A model generated the notes under the pieces. It saw nothing but the letters and a program-made list of their open reading frames with translations. It was not told where the DNA came from and ran no database searches. DNA of 64,000 nucleotides from Verrucomicrobiota bacterium (GTDB lineage: Bacteria; Verrucomicrobiota; Verrucomicrobiia; Chthoniobacterales; Chthoniobacteraceae), in the NCBI GenBank assembly GCA_009885995.1, contig VFJQ01000056.1:100714-164713 (forward strand), written 5' to 3'. Position numbers and translations under genes: made by a program. The number at the start of each line of letters is the position of its first letter. The stretch's first letter is position 1. Positions 17,112 through 26,874 of the stretch are shown here, one piece after another.

Positions 17112-19200
17112 CGGCGAGTTCGTCGCGCAGAGACTGCGCCCGGACAGGATCGCGCGTGGCGAAATATCCGGCCTGCTCTTTGAGCACCTTCGTGAGTTGC
17201 GCGGTGGCGGCGCGGACATCGCGCTTATCGGGCTCAGCGGGGCGCTTCACGGTGGCGAGGTGCTGGCGCGCATACTTGAGTTGCTGATCCCAGTCCTTGC
17301 GCTGCGCGGCGATGTTCAGCAGCGAGCCGTAGATGTGACCGTGGAGCGGCTTGTGGCCGGGAAAGAACTTCTCTTCCAGCCGCACCGCTTCGAGCAGCAG
17401 CGGCTCCGCTTCGTCGGGGCGTTTCAGCCCGGTGAGTTCGTAACCGAGATTGTCGAGAATGCCGATGAGCTGCGGGTGCTCGGGGCCAAAACGCTTCCTC
17501 ATCGCTTCGAGGTATTCGTAGAGGACCTGCACCGCTTCCTCGCTGCGGTGCGTGCGGTGAAGGACAAACCCGAGCGCCGCAGGGCCCGCGCTCAGGAGAT
17601 GTGGGTCCGGGGCGATGCGGAAAGCCGCCATCGCGAGGCGCGCAGATTTTTCCGCTTCCTCCGCGCGTCCCACTTTCATCAGGCACCAGGCGAGGTGCCC
17701 GTGAATCCGCGCGGTCAGTTCGTGCTCGGGGCCGAACACACGCTGCCGGATCGCCAGCCCCGGTTCCATGACCTCGATCGCTTCCTTGTCGCGTCCCATC
17801 GATTCCAGAATCCTTCCGCGATCCATCAAGGCCGAGGCCATCGCCACGTCGTCGCCGGGAAAGTAACGCCGTCGCAACCGTAGCACTTCATCCGCCTGCG
17901 CCAACGCGCGCGGTAGCTCGAACATCCGGTAGTAGGTATCGCAGAGAACGGTGCGCAGTTCGGTCTCCACCGCGGGCTGGCCGGCGAGTTCCTTGCCGAT
18001 GCGTTCCGCGGTCTTGTCCATGATCTCGCGCAGCATCGTGGCATCGCGACCGAGCGCCTTCGATGGGCCGGCCTCCTCGAGGATCTGCGTCATGAACTTC
18101 GACACCTGCTGGCTCTGCACGAGCGCGCGCTTCTCCTTGAAATACATCCACGTCGAAGTCGCCACACCCGCCAGCAGCACGAGCACGATCGCGCCGACGG
18201 CGCCGACGGCGAGCTTGTTGCGCTGCGTGAAGCGGCTGAGCAGATACCACGTCGTGGGCGGGCGCGCCCGCACCGGCTTCTGCTCGATGAAACACTGCAC
18301 GTCCTCCGCGAGCGCATTGGCCGATTCGTAGCGGCGCGCGCGGTCGGGTTCGAGCGCCTTCATCGCGATCCAGTCGAGATCGCCTTTCAGCTCGGCGCGG
18401 AGCTTCGATGGGCGCACGGCCTCGCGCTGCGGGAGCTGTCCCGTGAGTAGCTCGTAGAGCACCACACCGAGGCTGTAGACGTCCGAGCGCGTGTCGATGT
18501 CGAGCGTCCCATCCGCCTGTTCCGGGCTCATGTAGGCGGGCGTGCCCAGGCGCGAACCGGCGCGCGTGACGGTGCTGTCCGTCAGCCGCTCGTCGCCCGT
18601 CGCCTTCGCGATGCCGAAGTCGATCACCTTCGGCACCGGCTTCCCGTCCATTTCGGCGACGAGCAAATTCGACGGCTTGAGATCGCGATGGATGATCCCC
18701 TTTTGATGCGCGTGCTGCACCGCGCGGCACACCTCCGCGAACAGCTCCAGCCGCTGCGCCAGCGTCAGCTCGTGCTCCGCGCAGTAGCGCGTGATCGGCA
18801 CGCCGCGCACCAGCTCCATCACGAAGTAAGGCCGCCCCGCCAGCGTCGCGCCGGCATCGAAGACCTTCGCGATGTTCGTGTGCTCCAGCACCGCCAGCAC
18901 CTGCCGCTCCGCCTCGAAGCGCGCGATCACCTCGCGCGTATCCATGCCGAGCTTGATGATCTTCAGCGCCACCTCGCGCCGCACCGGCTTTGCCTGCTCC
19001 GCGCGCCAGACCGTGCCGAAGCCGCCCGCGCCGAGCGGTTCGAGCAGCTTGTAGCGCCCGACTTGATCGCCCGCCCTTTCCGCCGACGGCTCGGCGAGCG
19101 AGAGCGGCCCCGCGCACGAAGCGGCGGGCAGCTCCTGCGCGGAAGTTTCGCCCGGCTCGACGAAAAGCCCGTCCACGAATTGATGCAGCGAATCGCTCAT
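17098..19200 (-). CDS. Membrane Ser/Thr protein kinase with C-terminal TPR domain
   Basis: The 700-aa protein has a PknB-type kinase domain at residues 50-310: glycine loop '[10 protein letters not shown]', Lys80 in 'VALKIIK', 'HRDLKPSN' at 171-178, DFG at 194-196 and 'GTPAYMSPE'. All catalytic residues are present. One transmembrane helix lies at about 331-351 ('[20 protein letters not shown]'). TPR repeats fill the remaining outer region with 'FGPEHELTA' and '[10 protein letters not shown]' type motifs. The start was set at the ATG at 19200; the 1585-aa track ORF continues into antisense sequence of the next kinase. Its tail overlaps the sigma factor gene, tying the two together. Confidence 0.93.
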   Translation of the reverse strand: MSDSLHQFVDGLFVEPGETSAQELPAASCAGPLSLAEPSAERAGDQVGRYKLLEPLGAGGFGTVWRAEQAKPVRREVALKIIKLGMDTREVIARFEAERQVLAVLEHTNIAKVFDAGATLAGRPYFVMELVRGVPITRYCAEHELTLAQRLELFAEVCRAVQHAHQKGIIHRDLKPSNLLVAEMDGKPVPKVIDFGIAKATGDERLTDSTVTRAGSRLGTPAYMSPEQADGTLDIDTRSDVYSLGVVLYELLTGQLPQREAVRPSKLRAELKGDLDWIAMKALEPDRARRYESANALAEDVQCFIEQKPVRARPPTTWYLLSRFTQRNKLAVGAVGAIVLVLLAGVATSTWMYFKEKRALVQSQQVSKFMTQILEEAGPSKALGRDATMLREIMDKTAERIGKELAGQPAVETELRTVLCDTYYRMFELPRALAQADEVLRLRRRYFPGDDVAMASALMDRGRILESMGRDKEAIEVMEPGLAIRQRVFGPEHELTARIHGHLAWCLMKVGRAEEAEKSARLAMAAFRIAPDPHLLSAGPAALGFVLHRTHRSEEAVQVLYEYLEAMRKRFGPEHPQLIGILDNLGYELTGLKRPDEAEPLLLEAVRLEEKFFPGHKPLHGHIYGSLLNIAAQRKDWDQQLKYARQHLATVKRPAEPDKRDVRAATAQLTKVLKEQAGYFATRDPVRAQSLRDELAASSR

Positions 19201-19311
19201 CGCAGCGCGCAGGATGGGGCTTCGCGCTCGACAATCAACCCTGCGTTCGCCTTCGCTGCCGGACATCTTTTCGTGAAATGATTTCCGACAAATTCCGAAA
19301 GTAGGGTGTGC
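19201..19311. promoter_or_regulatory. Shared intergenic region of two divergent kinase genes
   Basis: The two kinase genes are head to head with 111 bp between their starts, so this segment must hold both promoters. The right part is less GC-rich (TTTTCGTGAAATGATTTCCG) and an AGGG lies 6 nt before the ATG at 19312, supporting that start over the GTG at 19306. No operator was identified. Confidence 0.35.
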
Positions 19312-21972
19312 ATGACTCCGCCCGACGACTCCGAGCCACAGCCGCCCACGATCATTGACCGGCCCGCGGAGGCGAGCGTCCCTTCCAACGGCACGCCGCC
19401 GTCGGCAGGCGCGGAGAACTACGTGCTCGGCGCGGAGATCGCGCGCGGTGGGATGGGCTACATCCTCGAAGCCGAGGACACGAAGCTGAAGCGCACCGTC
19501 GCGGCGAAGCTGATGATCTTCGACTCGGACACCGACGAAGGGATGAAGCAGCGCTTCCTGCGCGAGGCGGAGGTGCTCGCGCTGCTCTCGCATCCGAACG
19601 TCGTCCCCATCCACGACATCGTCTGGGAAAACGGTGTGCCGCTTTTCTACACGATGAAGCGCGTCAATGGACGCACGCTCCAAGCGATCCTCCACGACCT
19701 CCGCAAGGAAGACGCGGCGGCGGTGCGCGACTTCACGCTCGACCGGTTGCTGCTCGTCTTCCGCAAAGTCTGCGACGCGCTGGCCTGCGCGCACAGCAAG
19801 GGGATCATCCATCGCGACCTCAAGCCGGAGAACATCATGATCGGGGAGTTTGGCGAGGTGCTGGTGATGGATTGGGGGCTGGCGAAGACGCTTGGAGGGC
19901 ATCGCGCCGTCGATGCCCCGGCCCGCGGCACCGACGGCGCGGTGCCCTCCAGCGATCCGCTCGCCCGCGACTTCGGCTCCACCCTCCAAGGCTCCGTGAT
20001 GGGCACGCCGCAATACATGTCGCCGGAGCAGGCGCGCGGGGAGATCGATGCGCTCGACCAGCGCTCCGACATCTTCTCCCTCGGCGGCATCCTCTACGCC
20101 ATCCTCACCCTGCGTCCGCCGGTCGAGGGCGCGACGCTCGACGAGGTGCTCACGAAAGTGCGCAGCGCGCTGATCACGCCGCTCGATGGTGGAACGCGAC
20201 CTCCGGGCGCGTTGTCGAAGACCTCCGCCGAAGGCGTCACTTCGAGCGGGGACAAACGCGCCCGGAGGTCGCGTTCCACCGTCCCGCCCGCGCTCGCCGC
20301 CGTGGCGATGAAAGCGCTGCGGCTGGACAAGGCGCAGCGTTACCAGGACATCGCGGCGCTCAGCGCGGACATCGAGGCATATCAGGCCGGCTTCGCCACC
20401 AGCGCCGAGCAGGCGGGCGCGTGGAAGCAGCTCACCCTCCTCATCAAACGCCACAAGGCCGCCTCCCTCGGCGTCGCCGCCGTGCTGCTCGTGGGGACGA
20501 CGCTCGGGACCAAGGCCTTCATCGAAGGCAAACGCGCCGAGCGCGAGGCGGTCCGCGCCCGGAGTGAAGCGGCGCGCGCCGAGCGGGGCGAAGCCGCTGC
20601 GAAGGCCACGCTGGCCGACCTGCGCCGCACCGCGCCCATCTTCTTCGCGCAGGCGAAGATCGTGCTGGAGGAGGGCGACCTCGAGGACGCCCTCGAGAAG
20701 ATCGGCTACGCCATCCAGCTCGACGACGCGAATGCGGACTACCACCTCTTCCGCGCGCATCTGCGGCAATCCGCGCAGGAACTCGCCCCGGCGGCGGAGG
20801 GCTACCGCCGCGTGCTCGCGCTGCGCCCGGAGGATGCGTCGGCGAAGCTGAACCTCGCCCTCTGCGAAAAGCTGCTGCGGGAAAGCGGCGGCGGGGCCTT
20901 GCAGCTCGAGCAGCAGCGCGAGCTCCTCGCCGCCTTGCGCACGCAGAAGCGCCTCGTCGAAAGCGCCCCGCTTGCCGCGCTCATCGATCCGGACACCGCC
21001 ACCGCCAAGGCCGCCCTCCTCGTCCGCTTGCGCGAGTATCAGAAGCAGCCCGGATGGAAAGACCAACGGGTCGCTGCCCTGCCCGACGGCACGTTCCAGG
21101 TGCATCTCTATGTCTTGGCCATCGGTGATCTCTCCGTCCTCCTGGGCCAGCCGGTCTCGGAACTCGCCCTGAATAACAGCAACATCTCCGATCTGAGCAG
21201 CCTGGCCGGGTTGCCGCTCAAGGATTTGAATCTCCTCCTCACCAAGGTGAGCGATCTTTCGCCCTTGCGCGGGATGCCCTTGGAGAGCCTTAACCTTGGC
21301 CAGACGCTCGTCACCGACCTCTCCCCGCTGCGCGGCATGAAGCTGCGCAAGCTGACGATGGGGAGGACCGGCGTGAGTGATCTCAGCCCGCTGGCCGGGA
21401 TGCCACTCACCGACCTCGATTGCTTCGATGCCAAGTCCATCGCCGACCTGGCTCCTTTGAAGGGCGCGCCGCTGGTCTCGTTCCATATTCGCGGTGCTAC
21501 CCAGGTAACCAGTCTCGCCCCGCTGGCCGGCGCACCGTTGAAGATCTTGCACATCGAGGGCCTCTCCTCCGTCAGCGACCTCAGCCCGCTCGCGCAGTGC
21601 CCCGGATTGGAGGAGCTCACCCTCAAGGGCGTGCCAGTCACCGATCTCACCCCACTGGCCAGACTGCCGATCACCCGGCTGGACTGTGGCGGCAGCGGCA
21701 AGCTCGCCGATCTCAGCCCCTTGCGCGGGATGCCCCTGCGCTTCCTGCGGCTTGCCGGGACACCTGTCACCGACCTCCGCCCGCTGGCCGACTGTCCCGC
21801 GCTGGAGGAACTCATCCTGCCCGCAAGGCCGCTCGACCTGACGCCCCTGCGCCACCTGCCCAAGCTGCGCCGCCTCTCGACCCGCAGCGTTGGCGAAAAA
21901 ATGACCCCCGCCCAGACCGCCGAGGAATTCTGGAAGGCATACGACGCGCAGCCGAAGCCGGCGGGGAAGTAG
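19312..21972 (+). CDS. Membrane Ser/Thr protein kinase with C-terminal leucine-rich repeats
   Basis: The 886-aa protein contains a kinase domain at about residues 38-350: '[10 protein letters not shown]', Lys66 in 'TVAAKLM', 'HRDLKPEN' at 168-175, DWG (187-189) in place of DFG, and '[13 protein letters not shown]'. DWG variants are typical of PVC kinases. A transmembrane helix lies near 384-402, then a helical/TPR-like segment, then about eleven LRR units ('[15 protein letters not shown]', '[15 protein letters not shown]') to residue 860. Two palindromic DNA insertions are translated in frame: a REP element in the activation segment (residues 194-213) and a 93-bp inverted repeat (residues 293-323). 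Both may affect folding or regulation, although the catalytic motifs remain. Confidence 0.93.
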   Translation: MTPPDDSEPQPPTIIDRPAEASVPSNGTPPSAGAENYVLGAEIARGGMGYILEAEDTKLKRTVAAKLMIFDSDTDEGMKQRFLREAEVLALLSHPNVVPIHDIVWENGVPLFYTMKRVNGRTLQAILHDLRKEDAAAVRDFTLDRLLLVFRKVCDALACAHSKGIIHRDLKPENIMIGEFGEVLVMDWGLAKTLGGHRAVDAPARGTDGAVPSSDPLARDFGSTLQGSVMGTPQYMSPEQARGEIDALDQRSDIFSLGGILYAILTLRPPVEGATLDEVLTKVRSALITPLDGGTRPPGALSKTSAEGVTSSGDKRARRSRSTVPPALAAVAMKALRLDKAQRYQDIAALSADIEAYQAGFATSAEQAGAWKQLTLLIKRHKAASLGVAAVLLVGTTLGTKAFIEGKRAEREAVRARSEAARAERGEAAAKATLADLRRTAPIFFAQAKIVLEEGDLEDALEKIGYAIQLDDANADYHLFRAHLRQSAQELAPAAEGYRRVLALRPEDASAKLNLALCEKLLRESGGGALQLEQQRELLAALRTQKRLVESAPLAALIDPDTATAKAALLVRLREYQKQPGWKDQRVAALPDGTFQVHLYVLAIGDLSVLLGQPVSELALNNSNISDLSSLAGLPLKDLNLLLTKVSDLSPLRGMPLESLNLGQTLVTDLSPLRGMKLRKLTMGRTGVSDLSPLAGMPLTDLDCFDAKSIADLAPLKGAPLVSFHIRGATQVTSLAPLAGAPLKILHIEGLSSVSDLSPLAQCPGLEELTLKGVPVTDLTPLARLPITRLDCGGSGKLADLSPLRGMPLRFLRLAGTPVTDLRPLADCPALEELILPARPLDLTPLRHLPKLRRLSTRSVGEKMTPAQTAEEFWKAYDAQPKPAGK
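19893..19951. repeat. REP element inside a kinase coding sequence
   Basis: This 59-bp element, TGGAGGGCATCGCGCCGTCG ... GCGGTGCCCTCCA, is the same family as the REPs flanking the RAYT at 7.6-8.2 kb. It has the outer TGGAGGG/CCCTCCA arms and the GCGCCGTCG/CGACGGCGC core. It is read in frame as '[20 protein letters not shown]'. Confidence 0.88.
20188..20280. repeat. 93-bp palindromic insertion with 26-bp perfect arms inside the kinase gene
   Basis: The arms GGTGGAACGCGACCTCCGGG... and its exact complement (20255-20280) are 26 bp each with about 41 nt between. The length, 93 bp, is 31 codons, so the reading frame is kept. It differs in sequence from the RAYT-linked REPs and is probably a second family of palindromic repeats. 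Confidence 0.85.
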
Positions 21973-22137
21973 GCAACGAGCGGCCTACTTTTTCGGCGTC
22001 TTCGCCGGGCCCACGTATTTGCGAGCGAGGTTGGCAGCGGGCACCGAGACGACTTGAATTTCCGAACTGCGCTACTTCTTGGGTGTCGGGCCGACGTATT
22101 TGATGAAGAACTTCATCATCGCAGACTTTTTCACGCA

Positions 22138-22935
22138 TTACAGAGCCTCGCTCGGCGTCTTGTCCGAGAAAACTTTCGGTGTCATATAGAGCCAATTCAT
22201 GGTGGTGGGCCGCTCGCCCATAAATTCCAGATAATACATCGATGGATCAAACCACTTAGTTGAATAGGCGAGCGGGAAATCCTTCGGCTGCCGTAGCGTT
22301 GAGACGACGTCTTCGATGAAGTGGGAGTCGGCAAAGCGGCGTTTTAACAGGGCCGTGGTTCCAGGAAGAAAACAGTCGTGAACTTCCACGATGATCCAAG
22401 CCCGGGAAAGGGCGGGAACAACCAGCGGATCCAAAAGGACGCATTCACCGCCTTCAATATCCATCATCAGGCAGGCGCGAGTGGTTCCATCAAAGGCTTG
22501 TCGCAACGCCGTTGCGTCGCATAAGCCGTGGCCAGTGACCTTATTAGCCACTCCATTGGAAGCGGCCAGTTCGAGCAGCGCCTCGGGTCCATGCGCCTCA
22601 AATGCGATCACCGGCGCTTTGGCGGCGAGGGCAAAACCCACCGCATAATAACCCTCCGCGGCTCCCACATCGATGATGCAATCCAACTCCAAGGCGCAGA
22701 TGGTTCGGATGAGCGGCGCGAGTTCCTGCTCATAGGTGCCGAGCAGTTTGGGATAGTAGGCGCTGGCCTGGATGAGTCCTTTGGAGGAGGTTCGCTCTCC
22801 AAGGCGCATCCCTTGAAACGGGCCGCCCAATACGACTCCGGAAGAAAGTTCCTGATCGATCCAGCGCTGAATGAGCTTGGCGGGAAGATCGCCAAACATT
22901 CGTTTCCGCAAAAAAGATTTTAAGGTTCGCACCAT
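22138..22935 (-). CDS. FkbM-like SAM-dependent methyltransferase
   Basis: The 265-aa protein has a class I methyltransferase core. Motif I is 'CIIDVGAAEGYYAVGFA' near residue 90, followed by 'VIAFEAHGPEALL', which carries the acidic residue binding the SAM ribose, and 'CLMMDIEGGECVLL', the equivalent of motif IV in FkbM-type enzymes. A glycan or small-molecule O-methyltransferase is likely; the substrate is unknown. The gene stands alone and is a little less GC-rich than its neighbours, so recent acquisition is possible. Confidence 0.7.
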   Translation of the reverse strand: MVRTLKSFLRKRMFGDLPAKLIQRWIDQELSSGVVLGGPFQGMRLGERTSSKGLIQASAYYPKLLGTYEQELAPLIRTICALELDCIIDVGAAEGYYAVGFALAAKAPVIAFEAHGPEALLELAASNGVANKVTGHGLCDATALRQAFDGTTRACLMMDIEGGECVLLDPLVVPALSRAWIIVEVHDCFLPGTTALLKRRFADSHFIEDVVSTLRQPKDFPLAYSTKWFDPSMYYLEFMGERPTTMNWLYMTPKVFSDKTPSEAL

Positions 22936-23677
22936 CTTTGAGGGGTGATCGGCATTGCTTCAATCAAGGCGTAAAGAGCATGGGGGGAAAGCTTCCCGCA
23001 ACAAAAACAACGCCTTGGGCGCAGCGAGCGATCGAGCCTCAACCAAGCTTTTGAACAAAGCGACGCCATCCCACTAAGACTGAGGCCCACCAGCAAGCCC
23101 CCCTTCGGACTGGCAGTCGTGGGGCCTCGATAAACGGGACCGTTTCGCCGCGTCCTGGATAACCCTTCCGCTGAGCGTATGTCTCTGCTAGAAATTGTTT
23201 CCGCGCCCGCCGCACCGGAAACGGTCAGAACGTGGACCGGCGTCGGGGAGTGAGGGGGTCTGGTTTAACCCTTTCCAGCCCCGTTTTTGGCATTTTTGAG
23301 CACCTTCGGATGATCCGAGCGTGCCCACGGACGATCCGAGCGTGCCCACGGAGGATCGGAAGGCACCTGCGGATGACCCGAACGTGCCGCCGGATGACCG
23401 GAACGTATGCACGGACGATCCGGGCGTGGCTTTGCTGCAAACAGGGAAGGCTTTGCCGCGAACGGGGGAGGCTTTGCCGCGAACAGGGAAGGCTTCGCCG
23501 CAAACGGGGAAGGCTTTGCCGCAAACGGGGAAGGCTTGGCAGGCGGGGCGGGGCGGCAAAAAAATATTGCCGGGCGCGTAATAAATCTGATTCGGTTCCG
23601 AAAGAAGGAAGTGCATGGAGCTGTCGGCACATCCGCCGGCGGCCCTGCCAAACAACAAAACCTCAGATCCACAGCCC
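22936..23677. other. 742-bp gene-poor interval
   Basis: No ORF here has support. The left 370 bp show no recognisable feature beyond a GGTTTAACC palindrome near 23268. The middle holds the 21-bp tandem array at 23309-23539. The right 138 bp contain an A-rich run (GGCAAAAAAATATTGCC, itself an inverted repeat) that may be part of the promoter of the S74 gene. Confidence 0.5.
23309..23539. repeat. 21-bp tandem repeat array, 11 units, two subfamilies
   Basis: Units 1-6 are of the type GACGATCCGAGCGTGCCCACG and units 7-11 of the type CCGCAAACGGGGAAGGCTTTG, yet the 21-nt register is never broken. All three forward frames stay largely open, giving heptads such as 'TGKALPQ' or 'REGFAAN'. No signal or start codon supports translation. 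The array lies 138 bp upstream of the S74 fibre-type gene. Confidence 0.85.
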
Positions 23678-25505
23678 ATGAAACCACTCCGTTCCATCCT
23701 CACCGCCGGCATTGCGCTGGCGCTGTTCAGCACTTCGGTGCGCGCCGAGACGTTCCCTATCTTTTGAAGATGCGTCCGGCTCCGTCACCGCCAACACCAT
23801 CTCCAAGGTCGCCGGCTCGGCGAAGACGCTCTCCGTCTCAGCCAAAAGCAACGTCTTCATCAACTTCGCCGTCAGCTCCGGCCAGGGCGATCCCGTCTTC
23901 AATATCGATCCCGCGACGGTCACCGCCGCGCGGCTCATCATCTTCACGCCGAAGGCCAGCACCACTGGCACGCTCTCGATCAAGGCGCTCACCTCGAGTT
24001 TCACCGAGACGATCCTCACGAAGACCATCCCCGCGCCCACGATCGGGGCGACGCTCGATACCATCCCGCTCGCGACGATCCCGGTGAAAGGCGACTTCTT
24101 CATCAGCGACATCACCACGCAGGTGAAGGCGTGGCTGACCACGCCGGCGAGCGAGTTCGGCATCGCCATCACCAGCGACGGTGTGGCCACGGCCACCCTC
24201 GCCAGCAAGGAAGGCGCGGGCAGCGGGCATCCGGCCATCATCGAGATCGATGTGAACCGCGGCGGCGGCACCGTCGCCGGCACCGCGGCCACGTTCGATT
24301 CGATTGGCGTCGGCACGACGACTCCGGCCAGTCCCATCACGGTCGTCTCCGGCACGGACGCCCGGGTCTTCGTCCAGGCCACCGGCACCAGCTTCGCCGG
24401 CTATCGCCAAGCCAATACGCTGCACGAGTATTTCACCGGCATCAATACCGGCACCGATCGGTGGGTGATCTTCGACAACACCATCGGGGCGGAGCGCTTC
24501 AGCCTGCTCGCCAATGGCAACATCGGCATCGGCACAAGCTCGCCGAGCCAAAGCTTGGATGTCGCCAGGAGCGCCCTGTTCGGATCAGCAGACAACGCTG
24601 CGTTCGCCGTGGATGGCACCGGTTTTGCGAGAATGGGCTTCATCAAGAAGTCGGGGTCAAATCCTGTGATCGCATCGGCTTCGGGAGCGCCGATCATCTT
24701 CTCCCAGACGAATCAGACCAATGTCTTCAACAACATTGGGACTTCGGTCCTCACCGAGCGGATGAGGATCGCAGCCGATGGCAACATCGGCATCGGGACC
24801 ACCGCGCCGGAGGATGCACTGCACGTGGCGCTGACCAGCACGAGCAACTCAACAGGCACCCGGATGCTCGTCTCCGCGGCCGACACAGGCTTCGCCGGCT
24901 ACCGCCAGCGCAATACCAACCGTGAGTATTTTACCGGCATCCTGACGAACGACAGCGCGTGGAGTATTTTCGATAATACCGCCCAAGCCACCCGGCTCAG
25001 CCTGGACGCAAACGGGAATCTCTTCCTCAACCAAGGCACCGCCTTCAAGCCCGGCGGCGGCTCCTGGGCCGTGCTCTCGGATCGGCGGCTGAAGAAGGAC
25101 ATCGAGCCGCTCAACGGCGCGCTCAATCACCTAATGAAGCTGCGTTCGGTCACCTACGAATACATCGACCCGGCCAAGAGCCACCAATTCGCCGGCACGC
25201 AGACCGGATTCATCGCGCAGGAAGTCGAGACGGTCTTCCCGGAATGGGTGACCGAGAATGCAGACGGCTACAAGACGGTGGCCATCCGCGGTTTTGAATC
25301 CCTGACCGTGCAGGCGCTCCGCGAACTGCGGCAGGAAAACGAAGCCGAGATCGCCGCGCTCAAGGCCGCCAACACCGCCCTCGCCGCGAAGCTCGCCACG
25401 CTCGAAGCCCGCGACCGCGACCGTGAAGCGCGCCTCGCCCGCATCGAGAGCGCCCTCGACGACCGCCCGGCCCGCACCGTGCGCGCTTCGCTCGACTTGA
25501 AGTAG
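23678..25505 (+). CDS. Secreted fibre-type protein with C-terminal S74 (intramolecular chaperone) domain, frameshifted after the signal peptide
   Basis: The ATG at 23678 opens a signal peptide ('MKPLRSILTAGIALALFSTSVRAETF') that stops at a TGA after 29 codons. The +1 frame continues without interruption from 'SFEDASGSVTANTI' to 25505. Removing one base near 23753-23766 would join them, so this is either a true frameshift or a sequencing error. The body has beta-rich modules, two 'FAGYRQxNTxxEYFTGI' repeats and two 'NGNIGIGT'-type motifs. The C-terminus has 'LSDRRLKKDIEPL', the S74 autoproteolytic chaperone seen in phage tail spikes and bacterial adhesins, then a coiled coil. It probably forms a trimeric surface fibre. 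Confidence 0.75.
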
Positions 25506-25529
25506 GCATCATCCAAACAACGCCACCTC

Positions 25530-26030
25530 ATGAAACCGCACCTCCTCATCGCCCTCGCTGCGATCCTCGGTTTGCTCAGTGCCGCCAGCCCGGCCTTTGC
25601 GCAATCGCGGGACACCGAGGTCAAAGTCGAACGCCGCACGCTCGACCGGCAGGACAAAATCGCGAAGCCAAGACAGAACGCCCACGAGCTGACGCGCGGC
25701 CTGCGCATCACCGTGAAAAACCTCGGCGGCAGCGCGGCCGCCGAGGGTGAAGTCGAATGGGCCATCCTCGTCGCGCGGCCCGGCATGCAGAAAGCGCTGC
25801 TCAGCACCGGGAAGGAAAAGCTGCAGCCGCTCAAAGCCGCCGAGGTGGCGGCCTTCGACGTCGGTGCTGTGCCCGTGCAGGACAGCGGCAACAAGAAGCA
25901 GGACATGGAATACCAGGTCATCGTCCGCCGCGCCGGCGCCGAGGTGGCGAAAGTCGAAAGCGAAGCCAGCTTTTCCCAGCAGGCCGAGTCGGCGCGCGGC
26001 GCCGAAAAGAAACGCAAGAAGGGGAAATAG
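25530..26030 (+). CDS. Small secreted protein, partner of the S74 fibre gene
   Basis: The 166-aa protein has a clear signal peptide ('LLIALAAILGLLSAASPAFA') and a beta-sandwich-like body ('LRITVKNLGGSAAAEGEVEW', 'YQVIVRRAGAEVAKVESEA') ending in a basic tail. I recognise no named family; proteins like this appear as conserved hypotheticals in Verrucomicrobia. It starts 24 bp after the S74 gene and is followed by a terminator, so the two form an operon and it may assist or decorate the fibre. Confidence 0.7.
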   Translation: MKPHLLIALAAILGLLSAASPAFAQSRDTEVKVERRTLDRQDKIAKPRQNAHELTRGLRITVKNLGGSAAAEGEVEWAILVARPGMQKALLSTGKEKLQPLKAAEVAAFDVGAVPVQDSGNKKQDMEYQVIVRRAGAEVAKVESEASFSQQAESARGAEKKRKKGK

Positions 26031-26064
26031 GCCCGCACTTCCCACCTGCGGTGGAAAATCAACC

Positions 26065-26110
26065 CCGCCGCGTCGTGCCCCACCGGGTGCGGCGCGGCGG
26101 TGGCGTTTTT
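26065..26110 (+). terminator. Rho-independent terminator after the S74 operon
   Basis: Stem CCGCCGCG / CGCGGCGG with additional inner pairing is followed by TGGCGTTTTT. Confidence 0.75.
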
Positions 26111-26299
26111 GGGGCGAGCTACGCGAGCGCTTCGCGCAGCGAACCGCTCCGTGCGTCACAGCCCATGCTCCCGCTGCCTGTAAGCGCCCGGGGTTGGTTC
26201 GCCATTTTTCGGTCTTGTCGGCGGGGGCACTGCGATGTGCGGCGCGCGCGGCAGGATTTGCCGCTCGCGAGGCGGCAGACGGGATGGTAGCGTGCCGGC

Positions 26300-26521
26300 A
26301 TGACACTCGAAGAGCTTCACGGCATCATCCATTCCGATCCGGAGATCATGGGTGGCACGCCGGTCTTTGTCGGCACGCGGGTGCCGCTGCAAAACCTGAT
26401 CGATGCCCTGGAAGGTGGCGAGTCCATCGACGACTTTCTCGAGGGCTTCCCGACCGTGCAGCATGCACAGGTCATCGCTGTTATCGAAGCGGGTCGGCTG
26501 AAGATGTTGGAACTGGTGTGA
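26300..26521 (+). CDS. DUF433 family antitoxin
   Basis: The 73-aa protein has the DUF433 signature 'IMGGTPVFVGTRVPLQNLIDAL' and 'SIDDFLEGFPTV', a small winged-helix domain used as the antitoxin in VapB-like modules. It lies 7 bp upstream of a DUF5615 toxin gene. The antitoxin is expected to bind the toxin and the operon promoter. Confidence 0.9.
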   Translation: MTLEELHGIIHSDPEIMGGTPVFVGTRVPLQNLIDALEGGESIDDFLEGFPTVQHAQVIAVIEAGRLKMLELV

Positions 26522-26528
26522 GCTGCGG

Positions 26529-26843
26529 GTGCTGATCGATGAGTGTCTCGATTGGCGCCTCGCGAAAGGTTTGCCGGGGCACACAGTGACTTCGGTGCAG
26601 CGAATGGGCTGGGCCGGAATCAAAAACGGCCGACTGCTCGCGCTCGCCGAACAGCAATTCGATGTGTTCGCTACCGGAGACCGTAACTTGAGCTTTCAGC
26701 AGGATATTCCGCGGTGCCGCATGGCAGTTGTCATCCTCGCCGCCGCAAGCCTGCAACTCAAAGACACTCTGCCCCTGATGGCGTCGTTACTCGCGAGGCT
26801 TCCTCAACTCCATCCCGGGACGGTCACCGTCTTGACGCAGTAG
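26529..26843 (+). CDS. DUF5615 PIN-like toxin
   Basis: The 104-aa protein has the DUF5615 start 'LIDECLDWRLAKGLPGH' with the first acidic active-site pair and 'FDVFATGDRNLSFQQD' with the second, consistent with a PIN-like ribonuclease fold. It starts at a GTG 7 bp after the DUF433 stop. The pair is a type II toxin-antitoxin system; the RNA target is unknown. Confidence 0.88.
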   Translation: MLIDECLDWRLAKGLPGHTVTSVQRMGWAGIKNGRLLALAEQQFDVFATGDRNLSFQQDIPRCRMAVVILAAASLQLKDTLPLMASLLARLPQLHPGTVTVLTQ

Positions 26844-26874
26844 GCAAACGACGGCGAGGGAGCGGGTCGCGCCG

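Noticed and set aside
17098-21855. 1585-aa ORF spanning both kinase genes on the minus strand
   Set aside because: Only the part up to 19200 is the TPR kinase; the rest is antisense to the LRR kinase in GC-rich sequence where stops are rare.
22072-22134. 20-codon ORF as a genuine small protein
   Set aside because: It has no ribosome binding site and is more likely the residue of a decayed gene.
23309-23539. CRISPR array
   Set aside because: Units are contiguous 21-mers without spacers, and no cas genes are present.
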